A DNA stretch of 42,877 nt from Lachnospiraceae bacterium (GCA_024698555.1 JAILRI010000130.1:1-42877), one strand, 5' to 3'. Shown: positions 26,138 through 35,142, counted from the stretch's first letter. Translations and numbers: made by a program. The notes: generated by a model from the letters alone, not told the origin.

Positions 26138-28312
26138 TCAACCTATGTCCTCTTCAACTATCATCTCCAGATCCTCAAACTGCGGATCCGGAATACGGCT
26201 GATACGGTTGGCCTGATTAACTACGACTCTTTCAAAAAGATTTCTTATTCCGCGCGCATTGCCGAATTCTGCTTTTTTAAGCTCGTCCATGCCCTCGACG
26301 ATGCCGGCCACCTTTTTTCTGGCTTCGTCTGTCATCTTAAAGCCTGCTTTCCCGGTCATGGAGTCCATGATAAGGATCAGTTCTTCGGTAGTATAATCCG
26401 CAAAATTGATAAACTTGTTAAATCTGGAGGTAAGACCCGTATTGCTCTTTAGGAATTCCCGCATCTCATCATTATAACCGGCAACGATCACTACCAGATC
26501 GTCCCTGTGATCCTCCATGAGCTTGACCAGGGTCTCTATAGCCTCATCTCCGAAATCATTCTGAGCATTGCCTTTAAGAGAATATGCCTCGTCGATAAAA
26601 AGCACTCCTCCCAAAGCTTTTTCAACCACTTCCCTGACCTTTAAGGCAGTCTGTCCCACATAGCCGGCAACCAGTCCGGAACGGTCACTTTCTACGAGCT
26701 GTCCCTTGCTTAACAGGCCAAGCTCCCTGTATATTCCCGCTATAAGCCTGGCTACGGTAGTCTTGCCAGTTCCGGGGTTCCCTGTAAATACCATATGGAA
26801 ACTCATGTCGATAAGAGGCATATTATGCTTCTTTCGAAGAGCCCTTACCTTGATCAGGTTGATCAGGGATCTGACTTCTTCCTTTACCGCCTCAAGTCCT
26901 ACCAGATCGTCAAGATCCTTTAAGAGCTTATCCAGTTCGTCTCCGGTAGATAAGGTATTCTCACCCTCTTTGGTCCCGAGCACCTTGCGTACCGCGCTGG
27001 TCTCACGGTTGGCTCTTGAGGTGAACCTTAAGGATTCGGAAAGGCTCCTGACATTTATCTCCTCATCTTCCGCCTCGATCCCCATAGCGTGTTCACTGTC
27101 AGCAGGACCTTTCTGCATCGCGGCGTCAGAAGCAAATTCTTTATCGATATCCCATGCATCGGGTTCGTCTTCCGCTTCTTCATCGGAATTGACCAGATGA
27201 CCGCCTATAAGAACGCCGTTTTCATCGTAGTATCCGTACTTTTCATCAAATTCATCATAATCGTCATCAGATGAGTAGACCCTGTACTGCTTGGTAGGAT
27301 CAGCCTTCATGATGTGATATTCTTCTTCAGCCTCAGGTTCCGTCTCAGTCTGCTGCGATCCGGCCTGTTCCGCTTCCGGTATATCCGCGCTTTCCGTCTT
27401 CGTTTCAGGAGTATTCGCTTTTTCCGTCTTCGTTTCAGGAGTATCCGCGCTTTTCTCCTGCTTTTCGTCAGTATCCGGAATCTGTTCTTTGGCATCCGTC
27501 GATACAGTCCCATCGGACAGCTTCACTTCGGCAACCTGATCAGGCTTGCCCAAAGTCCTGCGTTCGATCTCTTCTTTGAGACGCTCATCTGCGGCAGCCT
27601 TTGCCCTTTTTGCATGTTCAGCAGCCCTCGCACGTCTTGCAGCGCGCTTTTCTTCCATTTCGGCAGGACTGACCAGCTGCATCATATGCTTGTATTTATC
27701 AAAACTGTCCCCGCATTTACGAAGATTATAGGCAGATTTTTCAAAATCCTCGGAACACAGCTTCTTGAAAATATATCTTTCGTTCACCATGGAGCCGTAA
27801 TTGTCCCCATAGCCCAGAAAAGCCTCGATCCTTGTATAATAATCCTTTATAAAGCTTGCGACCAGTCCGGTCTTGGCAGCATCCTGAAAAGCAAGGGAAA
27901 GCTGTATGTTCATGAGAGCATCGAAAAACAATCCCAAAAGCCCGCTTTCCTTGTTGACATCTCTTAATCCGCACAGCTGGAGAAGTATGGGCGGAGTCTT
28001 GAAAAAGCGTTCGGTCTGGTCATTGATCCTCGCGTCATCATCCCCGTCTTCAGACAGGTCATATATATTGGTTTCGGGAAGATCCGCGATAAAATGCCTG
28101 TCTTCCTTACGGAGTCTCCCGCAATACAGGGCAAGACGCAGCAGAACAGTCTGCACATACATGTCCAGGATCGCATAAATGGACTGGTTCATGACAGTTT
28201 TAGGCCCGTCCCAGTAGCCCTCTTTTTCGAGGAGCTCGCAATATCCCCGAAGAACCTCATAATTGTCGCGGGCTATATTGTCAAGCTGTCCTTTTGAATA
28301 TGAACACTGCAT
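26138..28312 (-). CDS. AAA+ ATPase of the CbbX/SpoVK type with N-terminal helical domain
   Basis: The 724-aa protein has three parts. Residues 1-200 are helical and unassigned. Residues 250-450 are an acidic, repeat-bearing low-complexity linker (TPETKTEKAN, TPETKTESAD). The C-terminal 270 residues are an AAA+ module with Walker A FTGNPGTGKTT, Walker B GGVLFIDEAYSL, and a pore-like loop region GLVAGYVGQTALKVREVVEK. Such CbbX/SpoVK-like proteins remodel partner proteins as hexamers; the client is unknown. The start at 28312 has GGAG 5 nt upstream inside recG and overlaps recG by 40 nt. The stop overlaps the next gene. The tight packing suggests cotranslation with RecG and the glycosylation genes, although no direct functional link is known. 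Confidence 0.85.
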   Translation of the reverse strand: MQCSYSKGQLDNIARDNYEVLRGYCELLEKEGYWDGPKTVMNQSIYAILDMYVQTVLLRLALYCGRLRKEDRHFIADLPETNIYDLSEDGDDDARINDQTERFFKTPPILLQLCGLRDVNKESGLLGLFFDALMNIQLSLAFQDAAKTGLVASFIKDYYTRIEAFLGYGDNYGSMVNERYIFKKLCSEDFEKSAYNLRKCGDSFDKYKHMMQLVSPAEMEEKRAARRARAAEHAKRAKAAADERLKEEIERRTLGKPDQVAEVKLSDGTVSTDAKEQIPDTDEKQEKSADTPETKTEKANTPETKTESADIPEAEQAGSQQTETEPEAEEEYHIMKADPTKQYRVYSSDDDYDEFDEKYGYYDENGVLIGGHLVNSDEEAEDEPDAWDIDKEFASDAAMQKGPADSEHAMGIEAEDEEINVRSLSESLRFTSRANRETSAVRKVLGTKEGENTLSTGDELDKLLKDLDDLVGLEAVKEEVRSLINLIKVRALRKKHNMPLIDMSFHMVFTGNPGTGKTTVARLIAGIYRELGLLSKGQLVESDRSGLVAGYVGQTALKVREVVEKALGGVLFIDEAYSLKGNAQNDFGDEAIETLVKLMEDHRDDLVVIVAGYNDEMREFLKSNTGLTSRFNKFINFADYTTEELILIMDSMTGKAGFKMTDEARKKVAGIVEGMDELKKAEFGNARGIRNLFERVVVNQANRISRIPDPQFEDLEMIVEEDIG
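27391..27450. repeat. 30-bp tandem duplication in the AAA+ protein linker
   Basis: TTTCCGTCTTCGTTTCAGGA recurs at 27391 and 27421, giving two nearly identical 30-bp units. They encode TPETKTEKAN and TPETKTESAD. It may vary in copy number among strains. Confidence 0.8.
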
Positions 28313-30321
28313 ATACGCTCCAACTCCTTTTCATCCAAACCATTGACATAATCTGTTGCAAGCTTTAAAATGTCGGCATCTCCATATATATCAGCCAGAG
28401 TGAACCTGATGTCTCCACTCTGTCTTACACCGAAAAGATCCCCCGGACCGCGGTTTTTTAAGTCCGCTTCGGCTACCTTCATGCCGTCATTGTACTGAAC
28501 CAGGATATTCAGCCGTTCATCTATCTGTCTGCCGCCGATTCCCTTAATAAAAATGCAATAGCTCTGGGCTGCTCCGCGTCCGACCCGCCCCCTCAGCTGG
28601 TGGAGCTGGGCAAGTCCGAACCTCTCGGAATTTTCAACCATCATGACCGTTGCGTTCGCGACGTTTACGCCGACTTCAATAACCGTGGTGGAAATAAGCA
28701 CATCTATCTCTCCTGCCGCGAAACGCTCCATGATACCGGCTTTCTCCGCGGGCTTCATGCGGCCGTGCAGATATTCCACATTGATAGTTCTACGGTTTGG
28801 CAACGTACTCTCTTCCCCGCAGAGTATCTTTCTGACTCTTTCCGTATATTCAAGCACATTTTCAGCTTCTGTTTCATCATTCTCATCTATCATGGGACAG
28901 ATGATATAGGCCTGATGTCCCTCCTCCACCTGCTTACGTATGAATTTATAGGCTGTGGAACGGTAGTCCGTATCTACCACGCAGTTCTTTATGGGCAGCC
29001 TGTTCTTGGGCATTTCATCGATCAGCGAAAGTTCCAGGTCACCGTAAAGAATGATCGCCAATGATCGCGGAATGGGCGTTGCGCTCATGACTACCACATG
29101 GGGGGCATTTCCTTTGGCACTCAGGATTTCACGCTGTTTGACACCGAAACGATGCTGTTCGTCTATAATTGCCAGCCCCAAATCGGCGTATTCCACCTTA
29201 TCCTGTATCAGTGCGTGAGTACCGATGATGATATCGGCCTCATGCTCCTTTATCTGTCTGTATATCTCTTTTTTCTGAGCAGCTCCGGCAGCTCCCGTAA
29301 GCAGAACACATCTGATACCGAAGGGATGCAGTATCGAGCAGAAACTGTCAAAATGCTGCCTCGCCAGTACATCAGTCGGAGCCATTATGCAGCCCTGAAA
29401 TCCCGCTCTCGCAAATGCGGCCAAAGCAAATATCGCGACTATGGTTTTCCCCGAACCAACATCTCCCTGTATCATGCGCGCGGCAGAATACTCTCCCGAA
29501 AAATCCCCCTTAAGCTCCTCAAGGACTCTTTCCTGCGCGCCGGTCAGTTCGTAATCGATGACCTGTCTTATCTCATCCCATATGCAATAATCTCTGACAG
29601 GATGGGTATTAAGCAGTCTTATCCGGTTTTCCTTCAGTTTCCTGACGCCTGTCATGAACCCTGTAAATTCATCAAACACAAGTCTGCGCCTGGCGCGGGC
29701 AAAATCCTCCACTGTTTCCGGAAAATGGATCCCTTCGAGCGTTTCCCGCATGCCGGGCATATCAAGAGCCCTACGCTCCTTTGGACTTAAATAGTCCTTC
29801 AGGTCATCCTTATCCAGTCCTTCATATGCCCCGGCTATGAGCTTTGTAAGCATATTGTTGGTAACTCCGGCCTTCAAAGGATATACCGGCCACAACCGCG
29901 ACATTTTCCTGACGTACTCTTCGCGTTTGAAAACAGCCGGCTGGTTAAGAGTCAGCTCTCCCCTGTGGATAAGGACATGTCCCCTGAATATATACCTCGT
30001 CCCCGGATAGATCGTTTTGGTAATGAACGGCGCATTGTACCAGACCAGCTTTACCGATCCGGTTCCATCCCCTGCGGTAAGGCTCACGATAACAAGTCCG
30101 CGTGCCCGGATCATCTGTGGCCTGACCGTCACCAGACATTCAACGGAAGCAATCTCTCCTTCCCTGATATCCTTAATATCCTGCGGAAGCGCATACATCT
30201 CATAGCTTCTCGGCCAATAATGCAATGCGTCGTCTACGGTCACGATCCCGAGTTTTTTTAACGCAAGCGCGGTCTTTTCTCCCACACCCTTCACATTCTC
30301 AACGCCGCTGTCCGGATGCAT
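28273..30321 (-). CDS. recG: ATP-dependent DNA helicase RecG
   Basis: The 682-aa enzyme has the wedge/OB-fold region at about residues 40-150, the Walker A MIQGDVGSGKT, the DEXH-type motif IIDEQHRFG, and the conserved C-terminal RFGLAQLHQLRGRVGRG, all in RecG order. RecG reverses and restarts stalled replication forks and processes Holliday junctions. I used ATG 30319-30321 because the GGAGGGGAG site sits just upstream and the RecG family begins there; a longer frame to 30375 would start almost at the promoter's -10. The gene heads a long minus-strand operon. A strong sigma-A promoter lies 43 nt upstream. The gene ends in TAG, which shows that TAG is a normal stop here. Confidence 0.97.
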   Translation of the reverse strand: MHPDSGVENVKGVGEKTALALKKLGIVTVDDALHYWPRSYEMYALPQDIKDIREGEIASVECLVTVRPQMIRARGLVIVSLTAGDGTGSVKLVWYNAPFITKTIYPGTRYIFRGHVLIHRGELTLNQPAVFKREEYVRKMSRLWPVYPLKAGVTNNMLTKLIAGAYEGLDKDDLKDYLSPKERRALDMPGMRETLEGIHFPETVEDFARARRRLVFDEFTGFMTGVRKLKENRIRLLNTHPVRDYCIWDEIRQVIDYELTGAQERVLEELKGDFSGEYSAARMIQGDVGSGKTIVAIFALAAFARAGFQGCIMAPTDVLARQHFDSFCSILHPFGIRCVLLTGAAGAAQKKEIYRQIKEHEADIIIGTHALIQDKVEYADLGLAIIDEQHRFGVKQREILSAKGNAPHVVVMSATPIPRSLAIILYGDLELSLIDEMPKNRLPIKNCVVDTDYRSTAYKFIRKQVEEGHQAYIICPMIDENDETEAENVLEYTERVRKILCGEESTLPNRRTINVEYLHGRMKPAEKAGIMERFAAGEIDVLISTTVIEVGVNVANATVMMVENSERFGLAQLHQLRGRVGRGAAQSYCIFIKGIGGRQIDERLNILVQYNDGMKVAEADLKNRGPGDLFGVRQSGDIRFTLADIYGDADILKLATDYVNGLDEKELERICSVHIQKDSLTI

Positions 30322-30363
30322 GTAACACTCCCCTCCACAAAAATCCATAAAGCACCAATTTTC

Positions 30364-30392
30364 AGTATAGCACATTTTTACGCTTATGTCAA
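30364..30392 (-). promoter_or_regulatory. Sigma-A promoter of the recG operon
   Basis: TTGACA (30387-30392) and TATACT (30364-30369) lie 17 bp apart on the minus strand, about 43 nt before the recG ATG. It is the first promoter upstream of a run of 10 tightly packed genes. Confidence 0.9.
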
Positions 30393-30411
30393 AATCTTCT
30401 CTGTTTTTATC

Positions 30412-30440
30412 TTGTCACTCCTGTTCATTTGAACTATAAT
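30412..30440 (+). promoter_or_regulatory. Divergent sigma-A promoter of alaX-maf
   Basis: TTGTCA (30412-30417) and TATAAT (30435-30440) lie 17 bp apart. The -35 elements of the two divergent promoters are about 20 bp apart, so they could share a regulator or compete. Confidence 0.88.
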
Positions 30441-30485
30441 TGTAACTGTTCGAAATTCCTTAACAATGCTTTACAGGTAAATTAT

Positions 30486-31763
30486 ATGAATTCCACGATC
30501 AGACTTTACGATCTCGACTCTTATGTCAGAGAATTTGATGCCGAAGTGCTCTCTTGCGAGAAGATAACTGCAGGCATGTATTCCGGAATGTACGGAATGA
30601 TCCTCGACCGCACCGCCTTTTTCCCGGAAGGAGGCGGACAGGCTTCAGATACGGGTTATTTTCTTCCGGACCGGCGTCTTTCGACGTCCGAAGAAGCCCC
30701 TGAAGAAAACAGACTCATAGTTAAGGACGTGCACATATCCGATGGCATCATCACGCACTATATAGAGCCTGCGGGTGCTTTTGAAGCATCGTGCGAAATG
30801 CTCCCCGCTCCCGGCACTCAGATTAAGGGGTACGTTGATTTTGCGGTACGTTTCGACCGTATGCAGCAGCATTCCGGCGAACATCTGCTCTCCGGCCATG
30901 TAAGCCGCCTTTTTGGTTATTCCAATGTCGGATTTCATCTTTCGGATGATGTGACCACAGTGGATTTCGACGGAACATTCAGTGATACGGATCTGAAAAA
31001 TATAGAGATCGCCGTCAACGAGGCTGTTTATTCCAACACCGCATGTGAGATTTTTTACCCTTCCCCCGAGGAGCTTATAACACTCGAATACCGTTCCAAA
31101 AAAGAACTCGAGGGCGCAGTGCGTATAGTAAGATTCGGTAATTTCGATACATGTGCTTGCTGTGCTCCACATGTTAAACGCTCAGGTGAGATCGGTCTTT
31201 TCAAAATCCTTTCCGCTGAGCATTTCCGCGGCGGAACTCGTATGACTATAGTCTACGGGATGAGAGCGCTTAAGGCTTTTGCAGGCTTCCAGGATTCCGT
31301 AAGATCCATATCCCAGCTGCTGTCGGTCAAACCGGACGAAGTAGCCGAAGGAGTGTTTAAGCTCAAGGATAACGAAAAGAATCTGAAATTCGAAAATATC
31401 CGTCTTGAAAAAGAACTGTTTGCGGAAAAGATCGACCTTTTGACGCAGCAAAGCCGGACAAACTCCCCTGTTCCCTTTATTTTCACAGAAAAGGCAAATA
31501 CCGATAACGCAAGGGAAGCCGCAAACAGGCTCGCTGAAATATTTCCTGGATACTGCGGTGTTTTTACCGGCAATGACTGTGACGGCTACAGTTTCATCAT
31601 CGGAAGCAAAGACAGCGACTGCACCGCCCTCATGAACATTTTGAAAACGGAACTGGATGCGGGTGGCGGAGGTAAAAAAACTATGATCCAGGGAAAAGTC
31701 TTTAAGCCTCGGGAGACCATACTGAACACACTTAAGCAGCTTTCCCGCTCCGCAGCATCGTAA
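30486..31763 (+). CDS. Alanyl-tRNA editing protein, AlaX-L type
   Basis: The 425-aa protein has an AlaRS-like second additional domain with FFPEGGGQASDTG and the zinc-binding HSGEHLLSG motif near residue 130 (the two His). CACCAPHVKRSGEIG near 220 gives the Cys and His that complete the zinc site. A coiled coil and a C-terminal DHHA1 domain with the GGGGKKTMIQGK motif follow. AlaX-type proteins hydrolyse Ser- or Gly-tRNA-Ala made by error. I set the start at 30486 because the earlier frame opening at 30429 lies upstream of the -10 of its own promoter. A weak AGG lies about 10 nt before the ATG. maf follows 31 nt downstream, so the two form a small operon. Confidence 0.93.
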   Translation: MNSTIRLYDLDSYVREFDAEVLSCEKITAGMYSGMYGMILDRTAFFPEGGGQASDTGYFLPDRRLSTSEEAPEENRLIVKDVHISDGIITHYIEPAGAFEASCEMLPAPGTQIKGYVDFAVRFDRMQQHSGEHLLSGHVSRLFGYSNVGFHLSDDVTTVDFDGTFSDTDLKNIEIAVNEAVYSNTACEIFYPSPEELITLEYRSKKELEGAVRIVRFGNFDTCACCAPHVKRSGEIGLFKILSAEHFRGGTRMTIVYGMRALKAFAGFQDSVRSISQLLSVKPDEVAEGVFKLKDNEKNLKFENIRLEKELFAEKIDLLTQQSRTNSPVPFIFTEKANTDNAREAANRLAEIFPGYCGVFTGNDCDGYSFIIGSKDSDCTALMNILKTELDAGGGGKKTMIQGKVFKPRETILNTLKQLSRSAAS

Positions 31764-31794
31764 AACAGGTATTATCCGGAAAGGAAAAATTTAT

Positions 31795-32484
31795 ATGAAA
31801 TACAGGATCATTCTTGCCTCGGGATCACCGAGGCGAAAAGAGCTCATGGACCGTATCGGCAGCGACTATATCGCGATACCCTCCGAAAAGGAAGAGGACA
31901 TGTCCGGACATGATCCGGCAAAAATGGTTGAAATGCTGTCGTCCATGAAAGCCGAAGATATCGCTGAACGTATAAAGAAGGAATACAGCCGGGAAAGCAT
32001 GGATGCGGGGCTTGCGCGCATGTTTTCCAACACGGACCTGAAAAATCCCATCGAGGATGATTTTAAAAACTGTGTCATCATCGGATGTGATACGGTTGTA
32101 GCCTTTGAAAATACCATTCTGGGCAAGCCCGTCTCTGAAGAGGATGCTTTTGACATGATAAAAAGCTACGCCGGCAGAACGCATCATGTTCATACCGGCG
32201 TATGCATACTGGTCACACAGGACTATAAGATCTCAAAAAAGCTTAATTACTCCGTTTCTACGAAGGTTAACGTTGTCACGATGACAGATCAGGAGATCCG
32301 GTCTTACATCGCTACGGGTGAACCCATGGACAAAGCCGGAGCATACGCCATCCAGGGTCTTTTCTGTCCTTATATCGACTCCATCGAGGGCGATTACTAC
32401 AACATTGTCGGATATCCCATCGCCTCTGTCTTCCGTTCCTTTAAAGAACTGGGCATTGATATACGTACAGGGCAGGAATTATGA
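31795..32484 (+). CDS. maf: Maf family nucleotide pyrophosphatase
   Basis: The 229-aa protein begins MKYRIILASGSPRRKELMDR with the SxSPRR triad of the family, has CDTVVAFENTILGKP as the conserved Asp-containing loop, and ends with GAYAIQGLFCPYIDSIEGDY, which carries the conserved Gln-Gly pair and closing acidic residues. Maf enzymes hydrolyse dTTP, UTP and modified nucleotides to monophosphates and are linked to septum control in some bacteria. It is longer than the usual 190 residues: about 30 extra residues sit between positions 60 and 95, before CDTVV. AAAGGAAAA lies upstream of the ATG. A strong terminator closes the operon. Confidence 0.95.
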   Translation: MKYRIILASGSPRRKELMDRIGSDYIAIPSEKEEDMSGHDPAKMVEMLSSMKAEDIAERIKKEYSRESMDAGLARMFSNTDLKNPIEDDFKNCVIIGCDTVVAFENTILGKPVSEEDAFDMIKSYAGRTHHVHTGVCILVTQDYKISKKLNYSVSTKVNVVTMTDQEIRSYIATGEPMDKAGAYAIQGLFCPYIDSIEGDYYNIVGYPIASVFRSFKELGIDIRTGQEL

Positions 32485-32507
32485 TCCGCTTATCGATTAT
32501 CGCACAC

Positions 32508-32553
32508 AAAGGGGCTGTCGCACTAAGAAAGCGCGGCGGCCCCTTTATTTTTT
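32508..32553 (+). terminator. Strong terminator of alaX-maf
   Basis: AAAGGGGCTGTCGC (32508-32521) pairs over 14 bp with GCGGCGGCCCCTTT (32533-32546), with two G-U pairs, and is followed by ATTTTTT. It belongs to a GGGCTGTCGC stem type seen two more times in this window. Confidence 0.95.
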
Positions 32554-32592
32554 ACGTAACCATTATTTCAGACCACAGTGCGGTACGGAGCA

Positions 32593-35019
32593 TTACCAGT
32601 ACCATCCGTAATCGCTGTCATCATAATCACCGTAATCGTCATAATCACCATAGTCATCGTAATCACCATAGTCATCGTAATCACTATAGTCATCGTAATC
32701 ACCATAGTCACTGTAATCACCATAGTAATCATAATCACCGTAACCGGTGAAGTCTTCAAGCAGGTCCTCTCCGTCCTCACTGAAGTAGATCTCTCCGTTC
32801 TCGGTAAGCTGGAAGAATATCGGATCGGTGATCAGATAATCGCCGTAAATATCGTCTATGCAGAAGGCGTACATATAGACGCCGGGCTCCATCAGATCAT
32901 AAACCACATCAGTGGTTCCCTTGACCTTATAAGGCTGGCCTTCATACTCAAATTCCTCGCCGCCTTCAATGGTATAAGCTGTATAAAGCGGTATGATCAC
33001 ATCACCCTTTTTAAGCTTCACTACGTCACGCGACGCGGCTCCGCTCTCATCGATACCGTCCCAGGCTCCTTCGACAACTGCTGTTCCCTTGCTGTAATCG
33101 ATCCTGATACGCAGATTGGTATCCTCTCCGTTCAATGATACCGGAGAAGTATATAGCACATAATCATCCCCACTGTCCACTATGTAGGTTGCCAGTTCCT
33201 GTCCATCGGGAAGTGATATCCACTCTCCGTCGAAAGCATCGTAAACTATACCGGTATCCTCGTCACAATTGATATCTACAGTCTGGCCGATCTCAATATA
33301 GTTTTCAAGATCATCCGAAAGCATATACACAAAAGCGGTAACATCCGATACGGCATCCCATCCGTAGTCGTCAAGCAGGAAGCAGTAATTGCCCTCATCA
33401 TCAAACTGCGGCTCATATTCAAAGGTTATGAAAGGACTCTCTCCCGACTGCTCGTAGCCATCGAGATATTCCCAATAATCTTCGTAATCGTTATCCTCGT
33501 CATAGTCCCAGTAACCATAATCCCACTCACCGTAATCATCAAACCAGGTATCATCGTCATAAGCGGTATCGAAATTACCCGATACACCGTAGCTGTTCTG
33601 CCTGTCGACAAATGAGAGATAATAGGGGCTTACGCATACCTTGCCGAAAATGGACAATTCCTGCGAACCTTGCACGCTCAGAGGGAAATACGTCGCAAGA
33701 CCTGAAGCATCCCTGTGCTGTGAACCGTTTTTCTTGTAAACGATCGCGTCATCAAGAGCCTTAAGCGCCGATGCCGCGTTACTTGAATATGACGAGCAGG
33801 ATTCTATGATCCCGCCTAAGTCAACCATGTTGGTATAGCCCTCGGAACGATTGTTGCCGCCATAATTATCAACCGACTCTATCGCTTTTACGATCTTTGA
33901 ACGGCTCGATGAGTCCTCGCCTGCTTCGTACATATCCTTGGCGAAGGTATTGAAGCTGGTGAGCAGCGCGTCCACTTTTGACAGGTCGATTATTGAAAAT
34001 GTAGCTCCGTCCTCTTCATTCGTCTGTTTGCAGCTCTCATAGAAGCTGTCTGCCACTACTTTGCCGAGGGAAGCGCCATCGGCATCCGGATTTGACGACA
34101 GGAAATTACCTATGGCTGTATAATCCCAGCCCAGTCCGGGCTCAGTCTCCTCTGAACCGAACATATAATCCGAGTATGTAGCCAGAATGTTCGCCGCTTC
34201 AATAGTACCCATCAGGCATGCGTCAAAGCCTATAAAATCAAATCTGTAGCCGGTACCTGAAACAGCTGATGAAAGTGCCTGATCCAGCTCCATCAGGTCG
34301 ATGGATTCATTGTTGTACAGCTCGTCGAAGCATACTCCGGTGATACTTCCGCCGCCATGATTCCAAAGGTCAAGACCTATATGTTCGCTTGCATAGTTTG
34401 CCAGTCCCCATTTGACGAATGCCTCAAGAGTATCTCCCTTTCCCATGCTGGCGCTCTTCTGCTCATCAACTAAGGATATCTCTCCGTTCTGAATCAGATA
34501 TCTCTGAAGCTTGCCTGAGTCAACCAGATTATTGTCCCAGTAGCTGGCACCTCCGGTCTGAACGATGAACCTTACCCGGTCACTGTTCGCGCCGTCCATC
34601 ATTTCCTGCATATCCATGGTGCCCACCGAGTTGCCCGATTCCAGATCGGTTCCGCACAGATAAACGAAAAACGTCCATACGGAATCCGAGCCACTTGAAC
34701 CGGCACTGCGGCTGACAGGCATACGGCTGACTGTAAGCTGTCCGTCCTTATTCACCTTCATGTTCACGCTTCTGGATACGGCCGTATCATTCTGAACATT
34801 ACTGCCTGTTGTCGTGTTCTGGTCGGATTTTGTGTCATCCTGCTGCGTCTTGCCGGTCAGGTCCGTCTTTTTTCCGTCATCGGAAGCAATCGGATTGATG
34901 TTCTCTACTGTTTTCTTATCCTCTTCTTCGTAAGGCTCGTCATCTGAGCAGGCTGTAAGCGAGGTGAGCGAAAAAACAAGCACCAATACCATTAACAGAC
35001 TGAATATTCGCTTTTTCAT
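32593..35019 (-). CDS. Secreted lipoprotein protease of family C11 (clostripain-like) with Asp/Tyr repeat tail
   Basis: The 808-aa product begins with a lipoprotein signal (SLTSLTAC, lipobox Cys at about residue 24) after a helical leader. A polar linker follows to about residue 115, then the C11 domain (WTFFVYLCGTDLESGNSVGT, IVQTGGASYW, DLWNHGGG with the catalytic His near 221, IGFDACLMG with the catalytic Cys near 266). C11 peptidases cut after Arg or Lys and are activated by self-cleavage. After an Asp/Trp/Tyr-rich stretch (about residues 490-530) comes a beta-rich region, and a final Gly-Asp-Tyr tail of about 50 residues encoded by 18-bp tandem repeats. It has AAAGGG before the ATG. The gene is single, with a hairpin upstream; it converges on maf and opens the right-hand protease cluster. 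Confidence 0.92.
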   Translation of the reverse strand: MKKRIFSLLMVLVLVFSLTSLTACSDDEPYEEEDKKTVENINPIASDDGKKTDLTGKTQQDDTKSDQNTTTGSNVQNDTAVSRSVNMKVNKDGQLTVSRMPVSRSAGSSGSDSVWTFFVYLCGTDLESGNSVGTMDMQEMMDGANSDRVRFIVQTGGASYWDNNLVDSGKLQRYLIQNGEISLVDEQKSASMGKGDTLEAFVKWGLANYASEHIGLDLWNHGGGSITGVCFDELYNNESIDLMELDQALSSAVSGTGYRFDFIGFDACLMGTIEAANILATYSDYMFGSEETEPGLGWDYTAIGNFLSSNPDADGASLGKVVADSFYESCKQTNEEDGATFSIIDLSKVDALLTSFNTFAKDMYEAGEDSSSRSKIVKAIESVDNYGGNNRSEGYTNMVDLGGIIESCSSYSSNAASALKALDDAIVYKKNGSQHRDASGLATYFPLSVQGSQELSIFGKVCVSPYYLSFVDRQNSYGVSGNFDTAYDDDTWFDDYGEWDYGYWDYDEDNDYEDYWEYLDGYEQSGESPFITFEYEPQFDDEGNYCFLLDDYGWDAVSDVTAFVYMLSDDLENYIEIGQTVDINCDEDTGIVYDAFDGEWISLPDGQELATYIVDSGDDYVLYTSPVSLNGEDTNLRIRIDYSKGTAVVEGAWDGIDESGAASRDVVKLKKGDVIIPLYTAYTIEGGEEFEYEGQPYKVKGTTDVVYDLMEPGVYMYAFCIDDIYGDYLITDPIFFQLTENGEIYFSEDGEDLLEDFTGYGDYDYYGDYSDYGDYDDYSDYDDYGDYDDYGDYDDYGDYDDSDYGWYW
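32622..32745. repeat. 18-bp tandem repeat encoding the Asp/Tyr tail
   Basis: On the plus strand the unit TAATCACCATAGTCATCG is repeated about six times with few changes. In the minus frame it gives DYGDYD-type units. Such a tract can change length by slippage without a frameshift because 18 is divisible by 3. Confidence 0.85.
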
Positions 35020-35054
35020 ACCTAAACCCTTTCATAAAAAACATATATACTATG

Positions 35055-35082
35055 ATGGCGGCATCAGATATGATACCGCCAT
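35055..35082 (-). terminator. 12-bp hairpin, possible terminator or 5'-leader structure
   Basis: ATGGCGGCATCA (35055-35066) and TGATACCGCCAT (35071-35082) pair fully (one G-U pair) around a 4-nt loop. It lies between the membrane-protein stop at 35143 and the C11 protease start. A T-run follows only about 14 nt later on the minus strand, so termination is uncertain. Confidence 0.5.
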
Positions 35083-35142
35083 TAAAAAATATCCGCGTGA
35101 CTTAAAAAAACAATCACTCCGAAGTTACTTATTCACAAATAA

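Noticed and set aside
30429-30485. Upstream start of the alanyl-tRNA editing gene
   Set aside because: It would begin ahead of the -10 box of its own promoter (30435-30440), so it cannot be on the transcript.
32578-33138. Plus-strand frame rich in Val, Ile and Thr across the C11 protease tail
   Set aside because: It is the antisense reading of the 18-bp repeat, where the Asp/Tyr codons give Val/Ile/Thr. No ribosome binding site and no link to a gene.
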